From JABSSA01 sp039984715 (lineage in GTDB: Bacteria; Pseudomonadota; Alphaproteobacteria; Rhodobacterales; Rhodobacteraceae): 64,000 nucleotides of DNA. Location of the stretch: assembly GCA_039984715.1 (NCBI GenBank), contig JBDWUA010000016.1, positions 558,001 to 622,000 of the forward strand, written 5' to 3'. Both the position numbers and the translations under genes were made by a program. Shown one piece after another: positions 26,156 to 35,872 of this stretch; within the stretch, counting starts at the first letter, position 1, and each line of letters opens with the position of its first letter. The notes under the pieces are model-generated. The model had not been told where the DNA came from, made no database searches, and saw nothing but the letters and a program-made list of their open reading frames with translations.

Positions 26156-28468
26156 GTGACGCATATGCATGACGGAGGGCTGACCACAGGTCCGGTAACT
26201 CGCCTGGCTGAGACCGGAGCGTCTCGATTGCGCTCTTTGTTCGGTGCGGGGTTTTTGTTAGGTGCAATGGCGCTTATGGCCCCAAACGGATTGGTCCAGT
26301 TGGGGCTGGCAGCTGCTGCGGTCACATTGGCGTTTCTCGCTGTTTTGATGGGCATCCTTGGTTTGAAGGCCTCCAGAAGGCGCGGTACCGCTTTTGGCAC
26401 TTTGACTGGTTTCATCGAAAAAGATTCCTCACCCAGTTTCGTCATTTCCAACGACGGAGAAATCGTTGGCTTGAATTTAGCAGCGCGAGACCTTTATCCG
26501 GCGCAGATCGGTGACACATTGGCAGGTGCCTTGCGCACAACATTTGCCAATCCTGGCGGTATTATATTTCGACTGCGGTCCACTGCTGAGACGGAAGGGT
26601 CTGCACGCGAAGACTTGGTGACCCGCAAAGGCCATGTGCGCGTGGCTGTTCACCAAATGGGCAATGATGCGATGTTGTGGCGGCTAGAAGCCGTTGCCGG
26701 CGGAGCAGGTGCGCGCGCGGGATCTGATGGCCCAGCGTTGCCCATGGTTATGGTTGGACGCACAAATGCGGTTCTTTTCATGAACGAATCCGCGCGATCT
26801 CTGGTTGGTGAACGGGTCACATCCTTGGATCGAATGTTTCGGGATGTTCCAGTGCAGACAGGGCAGCCCGTTGAAATTACGACGAAAACCGGTCCGCGTA
26901 TGACTATGGTTGCCGATGTCGATGCTGGCGCCGGTCGGCGTGCGTTTTATTTGCTGCCAGCCCCGAATGTGAACAGTTCAGAATTGCTGTCCAGCTTGGA
27001 TGATTTGCCTGTCGCACTTCTTGAAGTCTGCCAAGACGGGAAGATCCACGACTACAACCGCAGCGCTGCCGATATGGTCGGCGAAACGTTGACAAAAGGA
27101 ATTTCAGTTTCTGACATCATGGAAGGTCTGGGACGCCCTTTAACGGATTGGTTGCAAGAAACTATCGCGGGGCGCGCCGTCCAACATGCTGAATTTCTTC
27201 GATTGAAGCGACCCGACAAAGAGGTGTTCGTTCAAGTCGCCTTGAACCGGGTCATGGGCGAAGGCGAAGGGTCGATACTGGCTGTTTTGACCGATGCGAC
27301 CGAATTGAAAACACTAGAGGCGCAATTCGTTCAAAGTCAGAAAATGCAGGCTATTGGTCAGCTGGCCGGTGGCGTGGCACATGATTTCAACAACCTTTTG
27401 ACCGCGATTTCAGGTCATTGTGATTTGCTATTGCTGCGACATGATCAGGGTGATGCTGACTATGCTGATCTTATGCAGATCAACCAAAACGCGAACCGCG
27501 CAGCCGCTCTTGTCGGCCAGTTGCTTGCGTTCTCTCGCAAACAAACGTTGCGCCCTGAACGGCTTGATCTGCGCGAAACATTGTCTGACCTCACTCATCT
27601 GTTAAACCGTCTCGTTGGCGAAAAGGTGACCCTGACGCTAAGCCATGATCCGGTTCTACAAAACATCCGAGCGGACAAACGTCAGCTTGAACAAGTGTTG
27701 ATGAATCTGGTCGTTAATGCACGGGATGCGATGCCGAATGGTGGCGAAATCCGCGTTGAAACGGAATGCCTGCAATTGACGCGCCCTTTGAACCGCGATC
27801 GTGTGTCGGTGCCGGAAGGTGAATACGTATGTCTGCGTGTGATCGACAAAGGGGCCGGAATTGCGCGGGACAAACTGCAAAAGGTGTTTGAACCGTTTTT
27901 TACGACAAAACGTGCGGGCGAAGGAACTGGCCTTGGCCTGTCCACGGCTTACGGGATCGTCAAGCAAACCGGCGGCTATATTTTTGTGGACAGTGAATTG
28001 GGGTCGGGCACCTGCTTTACACTTATGTTCCCCGTCTTGGAATCCGCACCCGAGGCGGTTCCCGTTGCGCAGCGCAGCAAAAAACTGGCTGAACCTAAGC
28101 ATGGCGACGGTGTTATCCTATTGGTCGAGGACGAAGCACCTGTGCGGGCTTTCGCCAGCCGTGCTCTTCGATTGCGTGGCTATACGGTCCTAGAGGCTGA
28201 CTCGGCCGAAGCCGCATTGAAAACGCTGGAAGACGAAAATTTGAATGTGGATTTGTTTGTCACGGATGTCGTTATGCCGGGCAAAGACGGGCCAAGTTGG
28301 GTGCGTGAAGCATTGAAAGAACGTCCCGATGTGCGGGTGGTGTTTGTCTCTGGATATGCAGAAGACCGTTTCAGCGATGAAAAAACACAAATTCCCAATT
28401 CAGTATTTTTGCCAAAGCCATTTTCGTTGAATGATTTGGCCGAAACCGTGCATCAACAATTGCATTGA
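26156..28468 (+). CDS. cckA: Hybrid histidine kinase CckA
   Basis: A 770-residue membrane kinase that heads the CckA-ChpT-CtrA phosphorelay. Two N-terminal transmembrane segments (about residues 22-70) are followed by PAS-like regions (about 90-395) and the HisKA helix QLAGGVAHDFNNLLTAISGH, whose phosphoacceptor His is near residue 409. The HATPase_c domain carries NLVVNARDAMP, GAGIARD and GTGLGLSTAYGIV. A receiver domain ends the protein, with the phospho-acceptor Asp near 704 (VTDVVMPGKDG) and KPF at the end. It starts at GTG (26156) or the ATG three codons later. Relatives control cell cycle, motility and gene transfer agents in this order. Confidence 0.95.
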   Translation: MTHMHDGGLTTGPVTRLAETGASRLRSLFGAGFLLGAMALMAPNGLVQLGLAAAAVTLAFLAVLMGILGLKASRRRGTAFGTLTGFIEKDSSPSFVISNDGEIVGLNLAARDLYPAQIGDTLAGALRTTFANPGGIIFRLRSTAETEGSAREDLVTRKGHVRVAVHQMGNDAMLWRLEAVAGGAGARAGSDGPALPMVMVGRTNAVLFMNESARSLVGERVTSLDRMFRDVPVQTGQPVEITTKTGPRMTMVADVDAGAGRRAFYLLPAPNVNSSELLSSLDDLPVALLEVCQDGKIHDYNRSAADMVGETLTKGISVSDIMEGLGRPLTDWLQETIAGRAVQHAEFLRLKRPDKEVFVQVALNRVMGEGEGSILAVLTDATELKTLEAQFVQSQKMQAIGQLAGGVAHDFNNLLTAISGHCDLLLLRHDQGDADYADLMQINQNANRAAALVGQLLAFSRKQTLRPERLDLRETLSDLTHLLNRLVGEKVTLTLSHDPVLQNIRADKRQLEQVLMNLVVNARDAMPNGGEIRVETECLQLTRPLNRDRVSVPEGEYVCLRVIDKGAGIARDKLQKVFEPFFTTKRAGEGTGLGLSTAYGIVKQTGGYIFVDSELGSGTCFTLMFPVLESAPEAVPVAQRSKKLAEPKHGDGVILLVEDEAPVRAFASRALRLRGYTVLEADSAEAALKTLEDENLNVDLFVTDVVMPGKDGPSWVREALKERPDVRVVFVSGYAEDRFSDEKTQIPNSVFLPKPFSLNDLAETVHQQLH

Positions 28469-28478
28469 TCGAAAACGC

Positions 28479-29081
28479 TTAAGCCTGGTTTGGTATGCTC
28501 TCGTAAAGCTCGAAATCGGCACTGAATTTACGTCGATACTTTTGTTCAATTTCAGGAGAAAGAGTGAGTGGCATCGAAGGCGACACGTTCAATTTCTTCG
28601 TTTCGATCCTGAAGCTTAAACGCTCATCGAGAAACGCCAAAATCTGATCTTGGTCTTCATAGCGAAAAAGATGGGTCACCCCGGCAGAATTCTTACTTCC
28701 TTTCAAAAAGTTAGCTTGGTTTCCAACGCTCGCGAACAGGGGTCTTTTTCCCTTTAGATAGGCCAACACAAAATCGTCGAAACTGATGTCATGTGTGGCT
28801 TTGGGGTGCCCTTGCATAAAGGGGCGTTGACGGTAACGCCACCAACTGCCCAACCACGAGATCGGGTGACGCATCACGGCCATCAACTCGAGGTTGGTAT
28901 CGCAGAGTTGGGAATATATCGGTTGTACGAACTTGCTGTATCCACGCACTGTGACATGCTTGATCTGAGGTGGCTCGGTGATCATTAGATCTGCGCGGTG
29001 ACGCAGCGCGTCTTGATAGGCTGTCGTGCCGGTTTTTGGAACAGACAAAAACGCAAGGCGTTCTTTGTAAAATACCATCAT
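28479..29081 (-). CDS. Sulfotransferase-family protein
   Basis: A 200-residue PAPS-dependent sulfotransferase-like protein. The 5'-phosphosulfate loop is present near the N-terminus (FLSVPKTGTTAYQ) and the 3'-phosphate-binding segment follows as VMRHPISWLGSWWRYR. The length suits the small type-2 sulfotransferase group common next to cckA/recA in roseobacters. The stop is ten bases from the cckA stop on the other strand. The acceptor substrate is unknown. Either of two adjacent ATG codons could be the start. Confidence 0.82.
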   Translation of the reverse strand: MMVFYKERLAFLSVPKTGTTAYQDALRHRADLMITEPPQIKHVTVRGYSKFVQPIYSQLCDTNLELMAVMRHPISWLGSWWRYRQRPFMQGHPKATHDISFDDFVLAYLKGKRPLFASVGNQANFLKGSKNSAGVTHLFRYEDQDQILAFLDERLSFRIETKKLNVSPSMPLTLSPEIEQKYRRKFSADFELYESIPNQA

Positions 29082-29202
29082 CCGCCCGTTCTCCGTTACA
29101 TACGAACAATTTTCTCTGTTCTGTAAACTACCTTTTAACCGATACCACCGAAAGATGAATAAGAAGAATTTTATTGAAATGTTCTCCTTTTGGTCTCATA
29201 GA

Positions 29203-29217
29203 GAACGTAGAGGGAAC
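29203..29217 (+). promoter_or_regulatory. LexA (SOS) box upstream of recA
   Basis: Direct repeat GAAC-GTAGAGG-GAAC, an exact match to the alphaproteobacterial LexA operator GAAC-N7-GAAC, 64 bases upstream of the recA start codon. Confidence 0.85.
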
Positions 29218-29280
29218 ATCGATGCGGCATCGCAATGATTGCGGGACCCGCAGGGGTATGACAATAAGGAGCCTATAACA

Positions 29281-30357
29281 ATGGCAACGGCAGATTTATT
29301 GACCATGGATTCGAAAAAGAACGCGGACAAGCAGAAGGCGCTGGATAGCGCACTGGCTCAAATCGAACGCCAATTCGGAAAAGGTTCGATCATGAAGCTG
29401 GGTGGCGAGAACGCCATTCAGGATATCAAGTCGTCCTCGACAGGGTCGCTGGGCCTGGACATTGCATTGGGCATCGGTGGATTGCCAATGGGTCGGATCG
29501 CCGAGATTTATGGACCAGAAAGCTCCGGTAAAACAACGCTGACACTGCATTGTGTGGCCGAGCAGCAAAAGCAGGGCGGTGTTTGCGCGTTTGTAGATGC
29601 GGAACATGCGCTGGATCCTCAATACGCCAAGAAATTGGGCGTTGATCTGGATGAGTTGCTGATTTCGCAGCCCGACACGGGCGAGCAGGCGCTTGAAATC
29701 ACAGACACGCTCGTACGCTCGGGTGCGGTGAACATGGTCGTGGTCGATTCTGTGGCGGCTTTGACGCCCAAGTCTGAGCTTGAAGGCGACATGGGTGATT
29801 CCAGCGTTGGCGTTCAGGCCCGCTTGATGAGCCAAGCAATGCGCAAGCTGACGGGTTCGATCGCGCGATCCAACTGTATGGTGATCTTCATCAACCAGAT
29901 CAGGATGAAAATCGGCGTGATGTTTGGGTCCCCCGAAACAACAACAGGCGGTAATGCGCTAAAGTTTTATAGCTCCGTTCGTCTGGATATTCGCCGCATC
30001 GGTGCGATCAAGGATCGTGATGAAATTGTTGGCAACCAGACACGTGTCAAAGTTGTCAAAAACAAAGTCGCGCCACCCTTTAAGCAAGTCGAATTCGACA
30101 TCATGTATGGCGAAGGTATTTCCAAGACAGGTGAATTGCTTGATCTGGGTGTAAAGGCGGGCGTGGTCGACAAATCCGGGTCTTGGTTCAGCTATGGCGA
30201 TGAACGTATCGGACAGGGTCGGGAAAACGCCAAGCAATATTTGCGCGACAACAACCATATCGCGTTCGATATCGAAGACAAAATTCGGGCAGCGCATGGG
30301 TTGGATTTCGATATGCCTGAACCCAAAGCCGAGGATGACGAAATCCTTGAAAGCTAA
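29281..30357 (+). CDS. recA: Recombinase RecA
   Basis: A 358-residue DNA strand-exchange protein and SOS co-protease. Walker A GPESSGKTTL, Walker B MVVVDSVAAL, the L1/L2 DNA-binding loops (FINQIRMKIGVMFGSPETTTGG) and an acidic C-terminal tail are all intact. The ATG at 29281 has AAGGAG upstream; the frame runs 14 codons further but that part is non-conserved leader. It is controlled by the SOS box above. A terminator-like hairpin separates it from alaS. Confidence 0.98.
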   Translation: MATADLLTMDSKKNADKQKALDSALAQIERQFGKGSIMKLGGENAIQDIKSSSTGSLGLDIALGIGGLPMGRIAEIYGPESSGKTTLTLHCVAEQQKQGGVCAFVDAEHALDPQYAKKLGVDLDELLISQPDTGEQALEITDTLVRSGAVNMVVVDSVAALTPKSELEGDMGDSSVGVQARLMSQAMRKLTGSIARSNCMVIFINQIRMKIGVMFGSPETTTGGNALKFYSSVRLDIRRIGAIKDRDEIVGNQTRVKVVKNKVAPPFKQVEFDIMYGEGISKTGELLDLGVKAGVVDKSGSWFSYGDERIGQGRENAKQYLRDNNHIAFDIEDKIRAAHGLDFDMPEPKAEDDEILES

Positions 30358-30411
30358 TCAAGATCGGCAACGGAAGTTGGTCCGACGATTGCGATTTTAT
30401 GAACAGAACAT

Positions 30412-30440
30412 CGGGGTGTCAGGCAACTGGCACCCCGTTT
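30412..30440 (+). terminator. Terminator-like hairpin after recA
   Basis: CGGGGTG / CACCCCG stem with a 12-base loop followed by only three Ts, about 55 bases after the recA stop. The short T-run makes it moderate. Confidence 0.5.
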
Positions 30441-30523
30441 CATATCCCGCGTCGTATGTGGACACCCAGCAAGCGTGAGGGTATGTCAGGCTAACACCTA
30501 TATGGCCCTAGGATTGCACGACT

Positions 30524-33178
30524 ATGCGCACGCTAAACGATATTCGATCTACTTTCCTGAATTATTTTGAAAAACAAGGACATGAAGTCGTTTCTTCAAG
30601 TCCTCTTGTGCCACGGAATGACCCAACTCTGATGTTCGTGAACTCAGGGATGGTGCAATTCAAGAACCTGTTCACCGGTATCGAGACACGCGACTATGCG
30701 CGGGCAACGTCGTCTCAGAAATGTGTGCGTGCTGGCGGTAAGCACAATGACCTCGACAATGTGGGATACACTGCGCGCCACCATACCTTCTTTGAAATGC
30801 TGGGGAACTTTAGCTTCGGGAACTATTTCAAAGAAGACGCCATCCGGTTTGCATGGGAATTGATCACGCGTGAATTCGAAATTCCCAAAGAGCGTTTGTA
30901 TACGACAGTCTATCATACAGATGACGAAGCGTTTGAAATCTGGAAAAAAGTAGGTGTCCCAGAAGAACGTATCATCCGGATCGCGACATCTGATAATTTC
31001 TGGCAGATGGGGCCGACTGGACCGTGTGGGCCATGCACCGAAATATTCTATGACCACGGGGATCACATTTGGGGCGGACCACCCGGAAGCCCCGAGGAAG
31101 ACGGCGACCGGTTCATTGAAATCTGGAACGTCGTTTTCATGCAAAACGAACAGTTCGAAGACGGATCGATGCGTGCGTTGGATATGCAATCGATTGACAC
31201 GGGCATGGGGCTGGAACGCATTGGCGCGTTGCTTCAGGGCAGCCACGACAATTACGATACGGACTTGTTCAAATCGCTGATCGAAGCATCGGCAGATGTC
31301 ACAAATGTCGATCCGTACGGTGATCAAAATGTGCATCACCGTGTTATCGCGGATCATTTGCGGTCGACATCGTTTTTGATGGCGGATGGCGTTATGCCGT
31401 CTAACGAAGGGCGCGGATACGTGTTGCGTCGGATCATGCGGCGCGCGATGCGACATGCGCATTTGCTGGGGGCCAAAGATCCAGTGATGCACCGTTTGGT
31501 GCCAGCTTTGATTCAGCAAATGGGGGCGGCGTATCCCGAACTTGGCCAAGCGCAATCCTTGATCGAAGAAACATTGCGTCTGGAAGAAACGCGGTTCAAG
31601 CAAACATTGGATCGGGGTCTGAAACTGCTGGATGATGAATTGGCGTCGCTGTCTGATGATGCGGATTTGCCCGGCGCGGCGGCCTTCAAGCTTTATGACA
31701 CCTTTGGTTTTCCATTGGATCTGACACAGGATGCCTTGCGCGAAAAAGGGCGCGGGGTTGATGTCGACGGATTTGACGCGGCCATGGCCGAACAAAAAGC
31801 CAAGGCGCGCGCGGCGTGGTCAGGGTCGGGCGAGGCTGCGGATGCGACGGTTTGGTTTGATGTTGCGGACGAAACGGGCACAACGGATTTTCTGGGCTAT
31901 GACACCGAAACGGCCGAAGGCCAGATCGTCGGTTTGGTCCAAGACGGCGCATTGGTTTCCGAGGTCGGCGAGGGCGCAAGCGTCCAGATCGCTTTGAACC
32001 AAACACCGTTCTATGCGGAAAGCGGTGGTCAGGTCGGTGACACGGGTGTCATCCGCACCGAAAACGGTGAGGCGCAGATCACTGACACCCGCAAGACCGC
32101 GGGTGTATTTATTCATATCGCAACGGTCACAAAGGGAAGCCTTTCCAAGGGTGAAGCAGCCGTTCTTGATGTAAATCAGGTGCGCCGACGTGCGATCCGT
32201 GCGAACCACTCAGCGACCCACCTTTTGCACGAAGCATTGCGTGCTGCCCTGGGGGATCACGTGTCACAACGTGGGTCATTGAATGCGGATGATCGGCTTC
32301 GGTTTGATTTTTCCCACACCAAGGCATTGAGCGAGGACGAATTGGCCCGCGTAGAAGCCGAAGTGAACGCGTATATTCGCCAGAACGCTTCGGTTGAAAC
32401 GCGTATCATGACGCCTGACGATGCACGTGCCATCGGTGCGCAGGCGTTGTTTGGCGAAAAGTACGGCGACGAAGTGCGTGTGGTGTCCATGGGCACCCAA
32501 GCCGGGTCGGGCAAGGGCAATGACGGCCAAACCTACAGTCTTGAGCTGTGCGGCGGTACGCATGTTGAGCGGACCGGCGACATTGGAGCGTTTGTGTCTT
32601 TGGGTGACAGCGCATCGTCGGCGGGTGTACGCCGTATCGAAGCGCTGACAGGTCAGGCAGCGATGGATCATTTGCGGGCGCAGGACACTCTGTTGGCGCA
32701 ATCCGCACTGGCCTTGAAAGCTCCGGCTCAAGACGTGCCAACCCGTATCAAGGCGTTGTTGGATGAACGCAAAGCCTTGGCCAACGAAGTCGCTCAGTTG
32801 CGCCGAGAGGTTGCAATGTCCGGTGGTGGCACCGCAGCTCCGCAGGATGAAGATGTTGGGGGGACGACGTTCTTGGCCCAAGTGCTGACCGGTGTTACGG
32901 GGCGCGATTTGCCAGCCCTTATCGACGAACATAAATCGCGCATGGGATCAGGGGCCGTTCTTTTGATTGCTGATGCCGATGGGAAAGTCGCCGTCGCCGC
33001 TGGTGTCACCGACGACAAGACCGCATCGCTCAGCGCTGTTGACCTTGTGCGGGCAGCTGTGGGTGAACTGGGCGGTAAGGGCGGCGGTGGCCGCGCTGAC
33101 ATGGCTCAGGGTGGTGCTAAGGATGCGACAAACGCAGATGCGGCGATTGCCGCTGCAAAAGAAGTCTTGAAAGGATAA
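30524..33178 (+). CDS. alaS: Alanyl-tRNA synthetase
   Basis: An 884-residue class II synthetase that charges tRNA-Ala. Domain order is normal: catalytic core with RHHTFFEMLGNFSFGNYF and the GLERI motif, editing domain with HSATHLLHEAL and the zinc-site CGGTHV, and a C-terminal DHHA1/C-Ala domain (RADMAQGG near the end). The length fits the bacterial family. It is followed after three bases by the DUF1330 gene, implying one transcript. A 383-codon open frame on the other strand inside it is a codon-bias shadow. Confidence 0.98.
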   Translation: MRTLNDIRSTFLNYFEKQGHEVVSSSPLVPRNDPTLMFVNSGMVQFKNLFTGIETRDYARATSSQKCVRAGGKHNDLDNVGYTARHHTFFEMLGNFSFGNYFKEDAIRFAWELITREFEIPKERLYTTVYHTDDEAFEIWKKVGVPEERIIRIATSDNFWQMGPTGPCGPCTEIFYDHGDHIWGGPPGSPEEDGDRFIEIWNVVFMQNEQFEDGSMRALDMQSIDTGMGLERIGALLQGSHDNYDTDLFKSLIEASADVTNVDPYGDQNVHHRVIADHLRSTSFLMADGVMPSNEGRGYVLRRIMRRAMRHAHLLGAKDPVMHRLVPALIQQMGAAYPELGQAQSLIEETLRLEETRFKQTLDRGLKLLDDELASLSDDADLPGAAAFKLYDTFGFPLDLTQDALREKGRGVDVDGFDAAMAEQKAKARAAWSGSGEAADATVWFDVADETGTTDFLGYDTETAEGQIVGLVQDGALVSEVGEGASVQIALNQTPFYAESGGQVGDTGVIRTENGEAQITDTRKTAGVFIHIATVTKGSLSKGEAAVLDVNQVRRRAIRANHSATHLLHEALRAALGDHVSQRGSLNADDRLRFDFSHTKALSEDELARVEAEVNAYIRQNASVETRIMTPDDARAIGAQALFGEKYGDEVRVVSMGTQAGSGKGNDGQTYSLELCGGTHVERTGDIGAFVSLGDSASSAGVRRIEALTGQAAMDHLRAQDTLLAQSALALKAPAQDVPTRIKALLDERKALANEVAQLRREVAMSGGGTAAPQDEDVGGTTFLAQVLTGVTGRDLPALIDEHKSRMGSGAVLLIADADGKVAVAAGVTDDKTASLSAVDLVRAAVGELGGKGGGGRADMAQGGAKDATNADAAIAAAKEVLKG

Positions 33179-33181
33179 ACA

Positions 33182-33469
33182 ATGCCAGCACTTTGGATTG
33201 CACGGGTCGATGTGACCGACGCAGAGCTTTATGGAAAATACATCGAAGTCGCGTCAAAGGTTATTCCAGCGCATGGCGGTGTTTTCATTGCGCGTGGTGG
33301 CCGTGTCGAACCCGTTGAGGGGCAGGGCCGCGAACGCAACGTCGTTGCGCGCTTTCCAGATGTCGACACCGCTTTGGGCGCCTATAACGACCCAGAGTAT
33401 CAAGAGGCGGTCACATGGGCGCTAAAATCATCGAACCGCGAAGTGATCATCGTAGAAACCACTGAATAA
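33182..33469 (+). CDS. DUF1330 family protein
   Basis: A 95-residue protein of the dimeric ferredoxin-like (alpha/beta barrel) DUF1330 family. The pattern is PALWIARVDVTDAELYGKYIEVA, here with normal variation, GGVFIARGGR, the acidic ERNVVARFPD and YNDPEYQEA. Members are small enzymes or binding proteins without assigned function. The gap from alaS is three bases, so it is translated from the same message; the alaS-DUF1330 pair is common in this order. Confidence 0.85.
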   Translation: MPALWIARVDVTDAELYGKYIEVASKVIPAHGGVFIARGGRVEPVEGQGRERNVVARFPDVDTALGAYNDPEYQEAVTWALKSSNREVIIVETTE

Positions 33470-34092
33470 TTGATGCGCGGATTTCTTGTCGCCCCAGGGT
33501 GGTGGTGGCAACGAATCCGAGCAGGCATACCCTGACACAGATACTGCGAACTCGTAGGGCGTGATTGCCATGTTTAGTGCTGATCTGAAAAGCAGTTGAT
33601 GCGCGAATTGAATGCCGTCCTTCTGGCATTGCCTACGATCTGAGACTTATTATTCAGATGTCTCATGCCCACTTAGTGCCTTGTCGTAGTCAGGACGTGC
33701 TTTAAGCCGACAATTTGTGCTTCTGGAAGAATTGCGATCAAAACCGTGTTTGACGTGGCGCGCGCAAATGGTTCGCGTGATCGTGAAAAACCGTCACGGC
33801 CATCAAAGGCGCGCACGTATTCCCGAACTTCGAATCGGTTGCTCCCCTTGAAATTCGGTGTGTGCTGACGCCTTAAGAATTGAGTAAAACAACAAGATGG
33901 AGACAGAACAAGGAAAGAAAAGTGCAAAATGTTCCCGTATGAAGGGCAAATAATTTTGAACGAAAATTAATTTACGTCAAAATTCTCGCCATGATTGATT
34001 ATAGCAGTTTTGTGAACAAATTGTGTTTGCACTTTATCATTGTCTCAATCAGATTCCCTCCATTGGTTAATTCTGTATTTTGGGGGAAACAC
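33470..34092. other. Intergenic stretch of about 620 bases
   Basis: No convincing gene. One open frame of 84 codons (33673-33927, minus) and shorter ones lack ribosome binding sites and known motifs. AATGCC-N8-GGCATT around 33610 could be a weak hairpin after the DUF1330 gene. The last 130 bases turn AT-rich and likely carry the promoter of the VPLPA-CTERM gene. Confidence 0.4.
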
Positions 34093-34806
34093 ATGAAGCA
34101 ATTTAGTTTAGCACTTTGCGTAGGCGCAATCAGCCTTGCTGGTGCAAGCATATCTAGCGCCGCTACCTTCTCTTTGATTTTTGGTGATGGGACGGTCGCG
34201 TCCTCCAATGCGACACCAACTGGATCATCGGCGACCATTGGTTTTGATTTTAGCGATCTTATGGGCGATGTGCGCCTGACGCTGACAATCGATAACGATA
34301 CCGATGACACAAACTTTGGTGCCGGCGCGTCTGAGGGCACTTTGACCGCATTTGGATTTGATGTGGCCGCGGGCGCAATCTTTGACAGTTTTACGGGCGG
34401 TGCCAATCTTGATACGCTGATCCAAGACGACGGTTTCAATTCAAATGCGCCCGGCGTCAATAAGGCGCAATTCGATTTGGTCGCCGCTGACAACAGCAAC
34501 TTTCTAGGCGGAAATGCGAACAACGCACTGCCTGAAGGTCAAATAGATACGGTGTTGTTTGATTTCGAAACCCTTTTGTCAGCGTCTGACTTGGCGGCCC
34601 AGTTTGAGGCGGGCTTTGCAGACGGGACGCTGAAAGCGGGTCTGAGGTTCCAACAAGTCAATGCCGGATCCGGCAGTGACCAGCTTGTTTTCATCCCGCC
34701 AGTTAATAATAATCCCCCGCCATCGCCTGTGCCGTTACCTGCGGGTATACCGCTTTTGTTGACGGGACTGGTTGGCGTTGGACTATTGCGTCGCAGAGCA
34801 CGCTAA
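34093..34806 (+). CDS. VPLPA-CTERM sorting-domain protein
   Basis: A 237-residue exported protein with a signal peptide (about residues 1-22, ending ASISSA). The mature part is Ala/Gly/Asp/Asn-rich and beta-type. The C-terminal sorting signal is complete: a proline spacer, VPLPAGIPLL, a hydrophobic helix and RRRAR at the very end. This is the PEP-CTERM variant recognised by exosortase-type systems for surface display. The ATG at 34093 is chosen because the signal peptide starts there; the frame is open further upstream without signal features. The body has no known domain. No exosortase is encoded in this window. Confidence 0.85.
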   Translation: MKQFSLALCVGAISLAGASISSAATFSLIFGDGTVASSNATPTGSSATIGFDFSDLMGDVRLTLTIDNDTDDTNFGAGASEGTLTAFGFDVAAGAIFDSFTGGANLDTLIQDDGFNSNAPGVNKAQFDLVAADNSNFLGGNANNALPEGQIDTVLFDFETLLSASDLAAQFEAGFADGTLKAGLRFQQVNAGSGSDQLVFIPPVNNNPPPSPVPLPAGIPLLLTGLVGVGLLRRRAR

Positions 34807-34830
34807 GTCGCAATCATATCGTTGAATTCG

Positions 34831-34855
34831 AAGGGGCGCTTGGCGCCCCTTTTTC
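34831..34855 (+). terminator. Rho-independent terminator after VPLPA-CTERM gene
   Basis: AGGGGCGC / GCGCCCCT stem with a 3-base TTG loop followed by Ts, 26 bases after the stop codon. Confidence 0.85.
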
Positions 34856-35095
34856 ATTTCGGCAATCAGATTTTGTGTGTTGCCGTGGGCGATAATGATA
34901 CCTTGCGCTGCGCCGCGAAAATGCTGCGATATTTGAAGCCTACGCGTTTCTGGCCAAAGCTGTGTTGCGCGCGCATTACGAATAATTGTGAGCGCGCAGC
35001 CACGGTGAGAATTAATGCTCAACTGTTTTGTAATGCGCAGAAGTCGGCGATGATGTTCGCATGGCCTGGCTGCCATTTAATTGATTGAAGAATGG

Positions 35096-35758
35096 CTAAA
35101 ACTCAGTTCCGTTTAATTTGCTCCATTGGTTTCTCAATTCTTCGCCAGTCTTCGTGAATTTCTCTGACATACGGTCACTGCAAAGAACTCTATCGGCCCT
35201 GAAGTGGCGGAAATCCTCGCGCAGTTCGCACCATGCGACTATGACGATAGCTTCGGCGTAGTAGATCAACGCGATGGGCTGAACCGTTCGCTCTGTTTGA
35301 TTGTCCGCCACGTCTTGATATCGCAGGCGCAACTTGACTTCCTCGCGAATGGCATCCCGAATTTCCGACAAATCAACGTTCTTAGGAACCTCGCTGCCCC
35401 AACTTGATGAAAACAAGGATTTACTGACTTCTGTAGCTTCGGATAGCTTGCGAACCGCCCGTTGCGCAGCGCGTTCTAGCCCTTTGTCACCAGTGCGGGA
35501 AATCATGCTCAATCCAACAGAGATCGCTTCGGCCTCTTCGATATCGAAGTTGATGGGCGGCAAATCATAGCCGCGCTGCATCACGTATCCAACGCCCGCA
35601 GCGCCTTCGATAGGGACGCGCATGGCCTGTAAAGACGCAATATCGCGGTAAACAGTGCGCTGTGTAACTTCCACCACCTTTGCAATCTCACGCGCTGTGA
35701 GCGGCTTTGTCGCGCTGCGAAGCAGTTGAATTATTTCAAACATCCGTGCTGACCGCAT
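35096..35758 (-). CDS. YafY-type regulator (HTH + WYL domain)
   Basis: A 220-residue DeoR-like regulator. The N-terminal HTH_11 winged helix reads MFEIIQLLRSATKPLTAREIA and VTQRTVYRDIASLQ, and the C-terminal half is a WYL ligand-sensing domain. The start at 35758 has GGAG upstream and is preferred over an ATG 13 codons earlier. It diverges from the Nif3-like gene across 114 bases that contain a perfect 13-bp inverted repeat, its likely operator. It probably controls both itself and the divergent pair. The effector is unknown. Confidence 0.85.
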   Translation of the reverse strand: MRSARMFEIIQLLRSATKPLTAREIAKVVEVTQRTVYRDIASLQAMRVPIEGAAGVGYVMQRGYDLPPINFDIEEAEAISVGLSMISRTGDKGLERAAQRAVRKLSEATEVSKSLFSSSWGSEVPKNVDLSEIRDAIREEVKLRLRYQDVADNQTERTVQPIALIYYAEAIVIVAWCELREDFRHFRADRVLCSDRMSEKFTKTGEELRNQWSKLNGTEF

Positions 35759-35797
35759 GTGTTCTCCGATCTGGCAGATAATAAATGCAATTAGCAC

Positions 35798-35829
35798 ATC
35801 ACTGCTGACAGATACATGTCAGCAGTGAT
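35798..35829. promoter_or_regulatory. Perfect 13-bp inverted repeat, probable regulator operator
   Basis: Arms ATCACTGCTGACA and TGTCAGCAGTGAT separated by GATACA, centred in the divergent region between the WYL regulator and the Nif3-like gene. Length, symmetry and position suit a dimeric repressor site covering both promoters. Confidence 0.7.
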
Positions 35830-35872
35830 CACCTATCTGTGCTCAAGAACGGCTGCGAACAAGGGAACACAG

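Noticed and set aside
30644..31795. 383-codon open frame on the minus strand inside alaS
   Set aside because: Exactly antisense to a highly conserved synthetase, with Cys/His/Arg-rich low-quality protein; a product of codon bias in alaS.
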